Of a DNA stretch of 64,000 nucleotides, positions 8,942 to 17,495 are shown one piece after another (the first letter of the stretch is position 1; the number at the start of each line of letters is the position of its first letter). The notes below the pieces were generated by a model, which made no database searches, was not told the DNA's origin, and was given only the letters and a program-made list of their open reading frames with translations. The position numbers and the translations under genes were made by a program. The stretch lies in NCBI RefSeq assembly GCF_030244015.1, contig NZ_JASSYX010000002.1, forward strand, positions 248,001 to 312,000. Reading direction: 5' to 3'. This DNA comes from Pedobacter ginsengisoli (lineage in GTDB: Bacteria > Bacteroidota > Bacteroidia > Sphingobacteriales > Sphingobacteriaceae).

Positions 8942-9892
8942 ATGTTAAACAGAAGGCACTTAAGAATAAAAGCTCTGCAAAATATATTTGCTTGGCACAT
9001 GACAGACAAAAAGGATCTAGCTTCTTCAAAAAAGGCGCTGATGCAAAGTATTGACAATGTATATGAAATGTACATCTGGATGCTCTCACTCCTGGCAGAA
9101 GTCACCGAATATACCGGTGTTGACGCAACGGAAAGGGCCAATAAGCATTTGCCTACGGAAGAAGACCTCAACCCTAACCTTAAACTGCTGAACAATAAGT
9201 TTGCAGTTACGCTCAGGGAAAACCCGGAATTCATCGCGGCGGTAAAGAAATACAGGATCAACTGGATGGCAGATCCGGAATTTGTGAAGGCAATATTCAA
9301 TACCCTGAAAGTGACACCTGAATACGCGGCTTATCTGGCCGATCCTGACAACAGCCTGGAAGAATCTAAGACCATTATCAAATACATCTTTAGAAAAGTT
9401 ATCCTGAAAAGCCACAATATCATCCAGGCTTTTGAAGACAAATTCATCAACTGGAGCGTGGACAAAGAGGTAATGCAGGGTATGGTGGCTAAAACCATCA
9501 AAAATTTTACATCTGAGGATCCTTTTGCCAACAAGCTGACGCCGATAAGTCAGGACTGGGACGAAGATGGTAAATTTGTTGAGGACTTGTTTGTGTATAC
9601 GCTTAGAAACGACAAAGATTATCAGGCACTTATCGCGGAGCGGACAAAGAACTGGGAATCTGAAAGGATTGCTTTAATGGATACCATACTCATGAAAATG
9701 GCCATCTGTGAGCTGATGAATTTTCCGTCTATCCCGGTAAAAGTAACCATTAATGAATATCTGGATCTGTCAAAAGATTACAGTACACCAAAAAGTAATT
9801 CATTTATTAACGGTATCTTGGACAAAATTATGGGCGACCTTAAAAGAACCAACAGTATTAAAAAGGTTGGCCGGGGATTAATAGAAGAATAA
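8942..9892 (+). CDS. nusB: NusB transcription antitermination factor (long Bacteroidota form)
   Basis: The protein starts MLNRRHLRIKALQNIFAWH, the NusB RNA-binding N-terminus, and the C-terminal half has the conserved AICELMNFPSIPVKVTINEYLDLSKDY block. At 316 residues it is about twice the E. coli length because of an inserted helical middle region, usual in Bacteroidota. NusB with NusE binds boxA RNA and promotes rRNA antitermination. It heads a tight operon with DUF1573, yajC, ybbR and coaE. Confidence 0.92.
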   Translation: MLNRRHLRIKALQNIFAWHMTDKKDLASSKKALMQSIDNVYEMYIWMLSLLAEVTEYTGVDATERANKHLPTEEDLNPNLKLLNNKFAVTLRENPEFIAAVKKYRINWMADPEFVKAIFNTLKVTPEYAAYLADPDNSLEESKTIIKYIFRKVILKSHNIIQAFEDKFINWSVDKEVMQGMVAKTIKNFTSEDPFANKLTPISQDWDEDGKFVEDLFVYTLRNDKDYQALIAERTKNWESERIALMDTILMKMAICELMNFPSIPVKVTINEYLDLSKDYSTPKSNSFINGILDKIMGDLKRTNSIKKVGRGLIEE

Positions 9893-9895
9893 AAA

Positions 9896-10351
9896 ATGAA
9901 AAAAATCTTATTAGTAGCATTAACTGCTTTAGCATTTGCTTCATGTCAGCAAAAAACCGACGGCACATCAACTGGCTCAGATAGCACTGTTGTTGCTGCT
10001 CAAACAATGAACACCGACACGTTAAATCCGGGAGGTCCGGTACTTAACTTTGCTGTCGAAAATTACAACCTCGGAAAGGTAAAAAGAGGAGAGAGCGTCT
10101 CTTACAGCTTTAAGTTTAAAAACACTGGAAGAATTCCGCTGATCATTAAAGAGGCTGTTGCTATGTGCGGCTGTACGGTACCGGAGCCGCCGAAAGAACC
10201 AATTCAACCTGGTGCGTCAAGTGAACTCAAGGTGGTGTTTGACAGCACTGGCAAGCCTGTCGGGGAATTTAAAAAAGGAATTACGGTTACCTCCAATGCC
10301 CTCAACAGTACTGTACAGCTTTTGATAACAGGAGAAATTATAGAAAAATAA
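9896..10351 (+). CDS. DUF1573 lipoprotein
   Basis: The 151-residue product begins with a lipoprotein signal (MKKILLVALTALAFASC, lipid Cys17) followed by a low-complexity Ser/Thr linker. Residues 45-151 form one DUF1573 immunoglobulin-like domain: FKFKNTGRIPLIIKEAVAMCGCTVPEPP, then FKKGITVTSNA. The CGC is characteristic of the family. The function is unknown; the position between nusB and yajC is conserved in this phylum and hints at an envelope role. It starts 3 bp after nusB. Confidence 0.88.
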   Translation: MKKILLVALTALAFASCQQKTDGTSTGSDSTVVAAQTMNTDTLNPGGPVLNFAVENYNLGKVKRGESVSYSFKFKNTGRIPLIIKEAVAMCGCTVPEPPKEPIQPGASSELKVVFDSTGKPVGEFKKGITVTSNALNSTVQLLITGEIIEK

Positions 10352-10364
10352 ATATAGGACAGAT

Positions 10365-10709
10365 ATGATATCAACAGTAATATTACAGGCCGCAGGTGGA
10401 AGCAGCAGCATGCTGAGCACTTTAGTACCGATGGTTTTGATCATGGTAGTGTTTTATTTCTTTATGATCAGGCCCCAGGTTAAAAAGGCTAAAGACCATA
10501 AGAAATTAATCGGTGAGTTAAAAAAAGGCGATAAGATTGTGACTACTGCAGGAATTCACGGAAGGATTGCAGATATGAACGATACGACTTTTTTAATTGA
10601 AGTAGAAGGTGGTACTAAAATCCGTTTTGATAAAACGGCGGTATCTTTAGATGCGACAAAAGCTGCCGCTCCCAAAGTAGATCTTGCTAAGACGGATGCT
10701 AAAGCCTAA
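10365..10709 (+). CDS. yajC: YajC, Sec translocase accessory subunit
   Basis: The 114-residue protein has one N-terminal membrane helix (near residues 18-38, MVLIMVVFYFFMIRPQ) and the YajC motif RPQVKKAKDHKKLIGELKKGDKIVTTAGIHG. YajC binds SecDF in the inner membrane and aids protein export; the fused secDF gene lies at 26.1-29.1 kb in this window. It is followed by a strong terminator. Confidence 0.93.
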   Translation: MISTVILQAAGGSSSMLSTLVPMVLIMVVFYFFMIRPQVKKAKDHKKLIGELKKGDKIVTTAGIHGRIADMNDTTFLIEVEGGTKIRFDKTAVSLDATKAAAPKVDLAKTDAKA

Positions 10710-10725
10710 CGGCAGCACTTATTTT

Positions 10726-10758
10726 AAAAAGCCGCCCATATTTGGAGCGGCTTTTTTG
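10726..10758 (+). terminator. Rho-independent terminator after yajC
   Basis: The arms AAAAAGCCGC (10726-10735) and GCGGCTTTTT (10747-10756) pair around an 11-nt loop and are followed by TTGTTTT. It also shows that the ybbR frame should start after it rather than at the TTG inside it. Confidence 0.8.
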
Positions 10759-10804
10759 TTTTAGTAAATTCGAACCTAAAAATATTTTTGTTTACTTTAC
10801 CATC

Positions 10805-11752
10805 ATGCCGTTTATAAAACTTACAAAAATAGAACGAAAGCGTATACTGACGTTGCTGACTTGTCTGTTGATGGCAATCGGGGCCTGGCTGTTCCTGTCT
10901 TTAAAGAATAAATATGTTTATACGGCCAAAACGGTATTGGTCTATAAGAATTTCCCCCAAAAACGTGCATTTCATGCCCTGCAGTCTGATACTGTTGACC
11001 TGCAGGTTGAGGGTACGGGATGGCAGCTGTTGTTTGCCAGGTTGAGAATTAACCCCCAGTCTATTGCCATTAGCCTGGAAAAGCTGAACAGCCGGAATTT
11101 TATTTTATTTTCAGAGCAACTCTATAACGTAAACAAACAGCTCGAGAGCTCACAAAAGATCATTTCTGTAAGACCGGATACACTCTACTTTGACTTCTCT
11201 GAAAGGACTGTAAAACGGGTCCCGGTAAAACTGGTCTCGGATTTTACATTTGCAAAGCAGTATGACATTTCCAGTGATATTGAACTTGTCCCGGAATATG
11301 TAACCCTATCAGGCCCTGAAGAGGAACTGGAAAAAATAAAATATTGGGCGACGGATACGCTGAGATTGAAAGACCTGCAGCGTACAGCTGTGTCAAGGGT
11401 AACGACGCTGGGCAACAGGATGAAAAATGTGAACATTTTTCCTGCCAGCATTGAAGTAAAAGTTCCCGTTGATGAATTTACTGAAAAGACAATAGAGATT
11501 CCAGTAACGGTCATTAACAACAAGGAATATTATGACATCAAACTTTTTCCGAAGAAAGTTAAGGTCACTTTTCTGGTTGCGCTTTCCAAGTATCAGACCA
11601 TCAACGAGAATTTTATGGATGCTGTGGTCGATATTGACGATTGGAAGATACGTAAGCACAGTCAGCTTAGGGTTACGCTCAGCCGTTTTCCGGACTATTG
11701 CAGGCTGATAAGGATTAGTCCTGGCAAAGTAGATTTTATTATAGAGAAATAA
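10805..11752 (+). CDS. YbbR-like domain membrane-anchored protein
   Basis: The frame opens at 10742 but that TTG lies within the yajC terminator, so the ATG at 10805 (MPFIKLTKIERKRILTLL) is chosen, giving 315 residues. A single N-terminal membrane helix (residues 11-34) is followed by extracytoplasmic YbbR-like repeats, for example VELVPEYVTLSGPEEELEKI and the EIPVTVINN block. In Firmicutes YbbR (CdaR) regulates the diadenylate cyclase CdaA; no cyclase gene is present here, so the role is open. Its stop overlaps the coaE start by one base (TAATG). Confidence 0.75.
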   Translation: MPFIKLTKIERKRILTLLTCLLMAIGAWLFLSLKNKYVYTAKTVLVYKNFPQKRAFHALQSDTVDLQVEGTGWQLLFARLRINPQSIAISLEKLNSRNFILFSEQLYNVNKQLESSQKIISVRPDTLYFDFSERTVKRVPVKLVSDFTFAKQYDISSDIELVPEYVTLSGPEEELEKIKYWATDTLRLKDLQRTAVSRVTTLGNRMKNVNIFPASIEVKVPVDEFTEKTIEIPVTVINNKEYYDIKLFPKKVKVTFLVALSKYQTINENFMDAVVDIDDWKIRKHSQLRVTLSRFPDYCRLIRISPGKVDFIIEK

Positions 11753-12348
11753 TGCTTAAAGTAGGAATCACAGGAGGTATAGGCAGCGGGAAAACTACGG
11801 TCTGCAGGATTTTTGAAACATTGGGCGTTCCGGTGTTTTATGCTGATACGGCTGCGAAACAAATCATGGTTGAAGATGTCATCCTTATGGAGGGGATAAA
11901 AAATACTTTTGGAAAGGAAAGTTATTTTGATAACGGAGTTTTAAATAGCAAGCACATCGCAAGTATCGTTTTTAACAATACTGCGGAACTGGCGAAATTG
12001 AATGCCCTGGTTCATCCGGCTGTATTCAGGGCCTTTGATAGCTGGACAGCGGTTCTGCCGGCTGATACATTCTATGTTCTTAAAGAAGCGGCACTCTTAT
12101 TTGAAAGTGGTTCGTACCAACTGTGCGATCTGAATATCCTGGTTGTCGCGCCTGAAAAATTAAAGCTGGACCGTGTGATGCAGCGTGATGGGGTTAGCGC
12201 TGATGCAGTAAAAGCGCGGATGGACAAGCAGTTTACGGACCGGCAAAAACTCAAACTGGCAGACCACATCGTCCAAAATAACGAAAGCGAATCTTTGATT
12301 GAACAGGTACTGCGGCTGCATCAGGTATTCTTAAGCACAAATATATAG
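11752..12348 (+). CDS. coaE: Dephospho-CoA kinase
   Basis: The 198-residue protein begins MLKVGITGGIGSGKTTVCR, with a P-loop GGIGSGKT, then FYADTAAK and LVHPAVF, all CoaE hallmarks. It phosphorylates the ribose 3'-hydroxyl of dephospho-CoA, the last step of CoA synthesis. It overlaps ybbR by one base and the MBL nuclease gene follows without a gap. Confidence 0.95.
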   Translation: MLKVGITGGIGSGKTTVCRIFETLGVPVFYADTAAKQIMVEDVILMEGIKNTFGKESYFDNGVLNSKHIASIVFNNTAELAKLNALVHPAVFRAFDSWTAVLPADTFYVLKEAALLFESGSYQLCDLNILVVAPEKLKLDRVMQRDGVSADAVKARMDKQFTDRQKLKLADHIVQNNESESLIEQVLRLHQVFLSTNI

Positions 12349-13290
12349 ATGATATTAGATGATTTTATTGTGATCGACAATATCGGTCTGTATTGCAGTT
12401 ATGGGAAATTTTACCTGGATCCCAAAGAACCGGTAAAACATGCCGTCATCTCGCACGCCCATGGTGATCATGCTGTAGGCGGCAACCTGGAGGTTTACTG
12501 TACTGAAGCTACTTCACTTTTTATGCTGCACAGGTATAAGAAGTTTGCGGGTGGAGCATTTCACATTAGTAATTATCATGAAGTATTTGAGGTAAACGGA
12601 GTAAAGATCAGCTTTATTCCTGCCGGGCATATACTGGGTTCGGCAATGGTACTGATGGAATACAATGGCGTAAGATATCTTTATACCGGGGATTACAAGC
12701 TGCAGCCTGATAAGACTTGTGAGCCGGTTGAATTTGTCAATGCAGATGTGCTGATCACGGAGACGACTTTTGCGGACCCGGATACGCAACATCCTGTCGC
12801 GGAGCAGGAGATCTTAAAGCTCAGTTCAACACCAAACAACATCATGCTGGGCGCTTATGCGCTCGGAAAGTGCCAGCGCCTGATCAGCCTGATCAGTGAT
12901 CATTGTACTGAAAAAAGGATATTGCTGCACCATAGCATGATGCCGTTTGTGAAGATATATGAACATATGGGTGTAAATGTGGGCAGGTATGAGGTTTATG
13001 ACCGTAAAGTAATGAAGAACAATGTTACGGGAATGGTCTATATGGTGCCGCCAATGGTATTCAGAAGCTATTTTAAGGCTATCAATGTTGTAAGGGTATT
13101 TGCTACTGGTTGGAAGCACTTGCAAAGCGCCCATGAAATTCAGTTGTACATCTCCGATCATGCGGACTGGAACGACATCGTCACAACAATAGAACAGGTT
13201 AAACCTCAGCAGGTTTGGACCAATCACGGGAATGGATTCCAATTGCAGAAGCATTACGAAAAAAGTTTGGTCGTTAAATTGCTTAACTGA
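12349..13290 (+). CDS. MBL-fold putative exonuclease (DNA ligase-associated exonuclease-like)
   Basis: The 313-residue protein shows metallo-beta-lactamase motifs: SHAHGDH near residues 34-40, PAGHILGSA, YTGDYK and SDHADWND near the end. The order and N-terminus (GLYCSYGKFYLDPKEPV) resemble the family of exonucleases found beside ATP-dependent DNA ligases and DEXH helicases. No ligase or helicase of that set is adjacent, so nucleic-acid processing is inferred from fold alone. It sits between coaE and a DUF5522 gene, overlapping the latter by one base (TGATG). Confidence 0.75.
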   Translation: MILDDFIVIDNIGLYCSYGKFYLDPKEPVKHAVISHAHGDHAVGGNLEVYCTEATSLFMLHRYKKFAGGAFHISNYHEVFEVNGVKISFIPAGHILGSAMVLMEYNGVRYLYTGDYKLQPDKTCEPVEFVNADVLITETTFADPDTQHPVAEQEILKLSSTPNNIMLGAYALGKCQRLISLISDHCTEKRILLHHSMMPFVKIYEHMGVNVGRYEVYDRKVMKNNVTGMVYMVPPMVFRSYFKAINVVRVFATGWKHLQSAHEIQLYISDHADWNDIVTTIEQVKPQQVWTNHGNGFQLQKHYEKSLVVKLLN

Positions 13291-13451
13291 TGAAGGAAGG
13301 TATAGACTTTTATTTCAATGAAAATGGTTTTATGGTTTTCACTGAGGCCTACCATTTAAAGAGGGGCTATTGCTGTAAGAATAAATGCAGGCATTGTCCA
13401 TGGGGATTTGGCAAGGAAAAAGTAAAAGATGCACCGGATAAAAAGCAATAA
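13290..13451 (+). CDS. DUF5522-like small cysteine-rich protein
   Basis: This 53-residue gene starts at the ATG overlapping the MBL gene stop. The protein has ENGFMVFTEAYHLKRGYCC and then CRHCPWGF, giving four clustered cysteines plus a histidine (YCC-K-N-K-CRHCP) suited to binding a metal or an iron-sulfur cluster. I recognise the pattern as DUF5522. The function is unknown; translational coupling suggests it works with the upstream nuclease-like protein. Confidence 0.75.
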   Translation: MKEGIDFYFNENGFMVFTEAYHLKRGYCCKNKCRHCPWGFGKEKVKDAPDKKQ

Positions 13452-13468
13452 AGTAGAAGTAACCAGAC

Positions 13469-13918
13469 ATGCAATTGCAGAAAGAAACCTATACTACTCA
13501 GTTTGAGAGTGAACATCAGCAGGCTATAGTGAATGTTTTATATACCTATTCCTGGTGCATTGACAGGTTAAAACAGATCATTGTGCCCTATGAGATTACC
13601 ACACAGCAATTTAATATATTAAGGATACTTAGAGGTCAGCATCCCAGACCCTCGACTATAAACCTGCTCAGGTCCAGGATGCTGGATAAAATGAGTGATG
13701 CTTCGAGGATCGTGGACCGCCTGGTGCAAAAGGGTCTTGTATTTAAAAAAGCAAACGGGTCTGACAAGCGCGCAGTTGACATTTTGATCAGCGCTAAAGG
13801 GCTGGGGCTGCTTGACCAGATGGATAAGGAGGTCAATATCTCCGGTATTATTTCTTCAAATCTGACCGAGCACGAAGCCGCACAATTGAATGTCCTGCTG
13901 GATAAAATGAGAGGTTAG
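13469..13918 (+). CDS. MarR-family transcriptional regulator
   Basis: The 149-residue protein has the MarR winged helix: ITTQQFNILRILRGQHPRPS, recognition region LRSRMLDKMSDASRIVDRL and the wing FKKANGSDKRAVDILISAKG. MarR proteins are dimeric repressors usually answering to small phenolic or oxidative signals. Its 3' end overlaps the convergent ZIP gene by 4 bp. Its target is unknown. Confidence 0.88.
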   Translation: MQLQKETYTTQFESEHQQAIVNVLYTYSWCIDRLKQIIVPYEITTQQFNILRILRGQHPRPSTINLLRSRMLDKMSDASRIVDRLVQKGLVFKKANGSDKRAVDILISAKGLGLLDQMDKEVNISGIISSNLTEHEAAQLNVLLDKMRG

Positions 13919-14640
13919 TGTGTATGTGCTGAGGTAAAGTAACCGATCAGCGCGATGCCTATGCCGCATAAAACAGCAATCATTTTTCTTTTGCTCACCT
14001 TATGGTCTACACTTGATTCAAACAGGATCGTGGTAGAGATGTGCAGAAAGATACCAATCACTATACCCATGATCTTATTGAAATAATCTTCCACACCGCC
14101 GATGGTGCCGTTGCTAAGGCCATAGCTTACATAGAAACCCAGTGGCGCCATCAGTGCAAAAACAGAAATATAAATAATGATATTCTTTTTGTTGAAATGG
14201 TTTTGCATCAATATACTGGCTAACGCGAATGCCGCCGGAATATGGTGCAATGCGATACCGAATATCAGTGCATTGTGCTGATCCTTAGCCAGAGGCATTC
14301 CTTCCAAAAAGGCATGTAAACACAGGCTGACCATAATGCCATACGGAAATGCATGGCTCCCGTGGTGTTTGTGGATGTGGCCGTGTTCAACTCCTTCTGA
14401 AAACTGTTCCAGGAAAACCTGAAGTAAAAAGCCTACCAATATAAATATTCCGATTTCTTCACCATCTGAGCTGTTGTAGGCATCGGGGATGAGGTGCAGC
14501 ACAGTGATGGCAAAAAGGTACGCTCCGCTGAAAGAAAGAATAAGCTTTAAAAGCTGGGATTTATCGCTTTTAACCAAAAAAATGGCGGCCCCGCCTGAAA
14601 AAGCACTAAGAAATAATATAAATATCTTCCAGATTTCCAT
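13915..14640 (-). CDS. ZIP-family metal transporter
   Basis: The frame extends upstream, but MEIWKIFILFLSAFSGG at 14640 is the sensible start, overlapping the PAP2 stop by one base and giving 241 residues. The protein has about eight membrane helices, a His-rich cytoplasmic loop (EHGHIHKHHGSH) and metal-site motifs LHAFLEG and LHHIPAAFAL. ZIP proteins import zinc or other divalent metals. It ends a minus-strand operon with PAP2 and methyltransferase genes. Confidence 0.87.
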   Translation of the reverse strand: MEIWKIFILFLSAFSGGAAIFLVKSDKSQLLKLILSFSGAYLFAITVLHLIPDAYNSSDGEEIGIFILVGFLLQVFLEQFSEGVEHGHIHKHHGSHAFPYGIMVSLCLHAFLEGMPLAKDQHNALIFGIALHHIPAAFALASILMQNHFNKKNIIIYISVFALMAPLGFYVSYGLSNGTIGGVEDYFNKIMGIVIGIFLHISTTILFESSVDHKVSKRKMIAVLCGIGIALIGYFTSAHTH

Positions 14641-15203
14641 TATAATGTCGGTTGTAGCGTTTTGTATAATTTTGAGGTCGTAAGCCCTATTAGTGTTCCC
14701 AGAATTGCCCCTGCCAGGGTATCCAGCGGATAATGGACACCCACATAGATCTGAGAGAAGGAGATGATAAAAGCCCAGGCCAGGCCAAGGGGAAGAACCG
14801 GTTTCCACCTGCTGTAAAATACAACGATCAGGAATATCGCAATTGCAAAATGATTTGTGGCGTGTGCAGAAGGAAAGCTGTAGCCGCTTCCGCAAGGTAT
14901 GCGGTGAATGATCTCATCGACAAGATCAGGCTCGTTGCAGGGCCTTAGTCTGAATACAAAAGGTTTGATCAGTCTTGATGCCAGCAGATCGCCCATGGCA
15001 AATGTAAAGAGCAGCATTCCTATAATGTACCAGCCTTTTTTTTTGTATTCCCTAAAACAGAAAATGATGATGAACAAGTATAAAGGTGCCCAGGTAAACC
15101 TGTTGCGCATGATCGGAAAGAGCCAGTCAAAAAACGGATTGCTGAGTCCCCTGTGGATCTTTAAAAAAAGATCCGTATCAAATTGCATCAGGCTCTCTAT
15201 CAT
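14640..15203 (-). CDS. PAP2-family membrane phosphatase
   Basis: The 187-residue integral membrane protein has the three PAP2 signatures: KPFVFRLRP, SFPSAHATNHF and SQIYVGVHYPLD. The last usually reads SR; the phosphate-binding Arg is Gln here. Family members dephosphorylate undecaprenyl pyrophosphate or other lipid phosphates at the periplasmic face. The start overlaps the methyltransferase stop by 4 bp (ATGA). Confidence 0.88.
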   Translation of the reverse strand: MIESLMQFDTDLFLKIHRGLSNPFFDWLFPIMRNRFTWAPLYLFIIIFCFREYKKKGWYIIGMLLFTFAMGDLLASRLIKPFVFRLRPCNEPDLVDEIIHRIPCGSGYSFPSAHATNHFAIAIFLIVVFYSRWKPVLPLGLAWAFIISFSQIYVGVHYPLDTLAGAILGTLIGLTTSKLYKTLQPTL

Positions 15204-15931
15204 GCTTTTTTACAGATTAAGATCAAACGATCAGATTTTTCTGCATCGTAAGGATCCAGGCCATAGCTGCCGAATGTCGCACTGATGTGAAGGCCGCTCT
15301 TCTCAAACATACGTTCAAAATCTGCCAGGGTAAAGGCCTGTACCCGCTCTTCGAAAGCATAAACTTTGTTTCTGTGCTCAAAGTTAATATGCTTGATGAT
15401 TTTTCCGTCTGACACGAATTTATGCAGGTGGAACTCTATGCCATCCAGTGTTTTGATTTCCTGGCTGGTCAGGTTTTTGATGATCTTTTGGGTATTGAAA
15501 TAATCTATGACTAAAGTTCCGTCAGCCTTGAGGCCTTTTCTAAAGGATTTCAGCGCATTCACATGATCTTTTTCTGTTTCAAAGTATCCAAAACTGGTGA
15601 ACATGTTGAGAGCAATGTCAAAATAATTGATAAATGCCAGTCTCCGCATGTCGTGAACAAAGAAATGCAGGTTCTTTTGCTCAAATTGCTGCGCATATTT
15701 AATGCTTTGCTCTGAAAGGTCAATACCGGTTACATCATATCCTTTTTTGTGGAGATATACAGCATGCCTGCCTCTGCCGCAGGCAATGTCAAGAATCCTG
15801 GAATTTGCTTCTGGTTTTAAATAAGCGGAAAGGTTATCAATCAGAAATTCTGCTTCGGCATCATCCCGCTGGCTATATAATATATGATAAAAAGGCGAGT
15901 TGAACCAATATTGAAACCATTTTCGCTGCAT
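15200..15931 (-). CDS. Class I SAM-dependent methyltransferase
   Basis: The 243-residue protein has motif I ILDIACGRGRHAVYL, motif II VTGIDLSEQSI and a later FDIALNMFTSFGYF block. The substrate is unknown. It is the first gene of the methyltransferase-PAP2-ZIP operon and is divergent from glmM. On its strand a TATCTTTG box (15963-15970) lies about 30 bp upstream and could be its -7 element. Confidence 0.82.
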   Translation of the reverse strand: MQRKWFQYWFNSPFYHILYSQRDDAEAEFLIDNLSAYLKPEANSRILDIACGRGRHAVYLHKKGYDVTGIDLSEQSIKYAQQFEQKNLHFFVHDMRRLAFINYFDIALNMFTSFGYFETEKDHVNALKSFRKGLKADGTLVIDYFNTQKIIKNLTSQEIKTLDGIEFHLHKFVSDGKIIKHINFEHRNKVYAFEERVQAFTLADFERMFEKSGLHISATFGSYGLDPYDAEKSDRLILICKKA

Positions 15932-16079
15932 AGAGCTGTATTTTTGATGTTTTAGAAAAATACAAAGATAGCATTTTGAAATGCATACGGCAGGATTATT
16001 TGGGGAGTAGTTAAAGTTTTAATCGTGTAATTTTCTTTACAGGGACAAACCTAAAATAAGTCGTTTCCTGTTTTTTTGC

Positions 16080-16087
16080 TACTTTTG
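16080..16087 (+). promoter_or_regulatory. Predicted -7 element for glmM
   Basis: TACTTTTG matches TAnnTTTG and ends 16 bp before the TTG start at 16104, which supports initiation at that codon. Confidence 0.5.
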
Positions 16088-16103
16088 AAAAAAAACAAAT
16101 ACT

Positions 16104-17492
16104 TTGACACTTATAAAATCTATCTCTGGTATCAGGGGAACGATCGGTGGTATCGCCGGTGATGGTTTAACCCCAATTGACATTGTAAAATTTACTGCTG
16201 CTTATGGTTCATGGGTAGTCAGCAAGACCAATAACAGAAAAATCGTGCTGGGCAGAGATGCCAGGATCTCTGGTGAAATGGTGAATAACCTGGTTATAGG
16301 CACCTTACAGGGTTTGGGTATAGAAGTGATTGATCTTGGTCTTTCCACCACACCTACTGTAGAGATCGCGGTGCCAATGGAGCAGGCTGGCGGTGGTATT
16401 ATTTTGACGGCCAGCCACAATCCCAAACAATGGAACGCCCTGAAACTGCTGAATGCCGATGGCGAGTTTATCAGTGATGCTGATGGAAAAGAGGTTCTTG
16501 ACATTGCAGAAAGAGCTGAATTTGCATTTGCAGATGTAGACGACCTGGGCAAAGTAACCGGCAACGATACCTATCTTCAAAAACATATAGATGTGATCCT
16601 GACACTTCCGCTTGTGGATGTGGAGGCGATAAAGGCAGCCAACTTCAAGATCGCTATAGACTGCGTAAATTCCAGCGGCGGAATATTTATTCCTGCGCTG
16701 CTGAAAGCCCTTGGGGTAAAAACCGTCTATGAATTGTATTGTGAGCCGAACGGTCATTTTCCGCATAATCCTGAGCCGCTGCCGGAAAACCTTACTGAAA
16801 TCGCTAAGATAGTACAAAGCAAGAATGCAGATCTCGGTATTGTCGTGGATCCTGATGTGGACCGCCTTTGCTTTGTCAATGAAGACGGAAGTATGTTTGG
16901 CGAAGAATATACGCTGGTTGCTGTAGCAGATTATATATTAAAAAATACACCAGGCAATTCAGTTTCCAATCTGTCATCGACCAGGGCATTGAGAGATGTG
17001 ACTGAAAAGGCCGGAGGCGAATACAATGCTGCGGCGGTGGGTGAAGTAAACGTAGTCAACAAAATGAAGGCGACCAATGCGATCATAGGCGGCGAAGGAA
17101 ATGGCGGTATCATCTATCCTGAGCTGCATTACGGCCGTGATGCGTTGGTTGGAATTGCCTTGTTCCTGACACATCTTGCGAAATTTGGCAAACCAATTTC
17201 GGTGTTGCGCAGTACCTATCCGGCTTATCATATTTCAAAAAATAAAATCACGCTGACTCCGGAAATGGACATAGATGCCCTCTTGCTGAAAGTACAGGAG
17301 CGCTATAAAAATCAGCCGAATTCTACGATTGACGGTTTGAAAATAGAGTTTGACAAGGAGTGGGTGCATTTAAGAAAATCAAACACCGAACCGATCATCA
17401 GGATCTACAGTGAGGCCGGTACTGAAACAGTGGCGGAGAACCTCGCCGCGAAGATCATCTCTGATATCAAAGAGATATTAAAGCTGAGTTAA
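16104..17492 (+). CDS. glmM: Phosphoglucosamine mutase (GlmM-type phosphohexomutase), TTG start
   Basis: The 462-residue protein carries the phosphoserine loop TASHNPKQW (Ser104), metal loop DPDVDRL, sugar loop GGEGNGGIIYP and phosphate loop RKSNTEPIIR. The enzyme makes glucosamine-1-phosphate for UDP-GlcNAc, feeding peptidoglycan and lipid A. A phosphomannomutase role is possible but the N-terminus (LIKSISGIRGTIGG) is usual for GlmM in this phylum. Translation must start at the TTG, since there is no upstream ATG and the conserved N-terminus begins right there. Confidence 0.88.
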   Translation: MTLIKSISGIRGTIGGIAGDGLTPIDIVKFTAAYGSWVVSKTNNRKIVLGRDARISGEMVNNLVIGTLQGLGIEVIDLGLSTTPTVEIAVPMEQAGGGIILTASHNPKQWNALKLLNADGEFISDADGKEVLDIAERAEFAFADVDDLGKVTGNDTYLQKHIDVILTLPLVDVEAIKAANFKIAIDCVNSSGGIFIPALLKALGVKTVYELYCEPNGHFPHNPEPLPENLTEIAKIVQSKNADLGIVVDPDVDRLCFVNEDGSMFGEEYTLVAVADYILKNTPGNSVSNLSSTRALRDVTEKAGGEYNAAAVGEVNVVNKMKATNAIIGGEGNGGIIYPELHYGRDALVGIALFLTHLAKFGKPISVLRSTYPAYHISKNKITLTPEMDIDALLLKVQERYKNQPNSTIDGLKIEFDKEWVHLRKSNTEPIIRIYSEAGTETVAENLAAKIISDIKEILKLS

Positions 17493-17495
17493 GCA

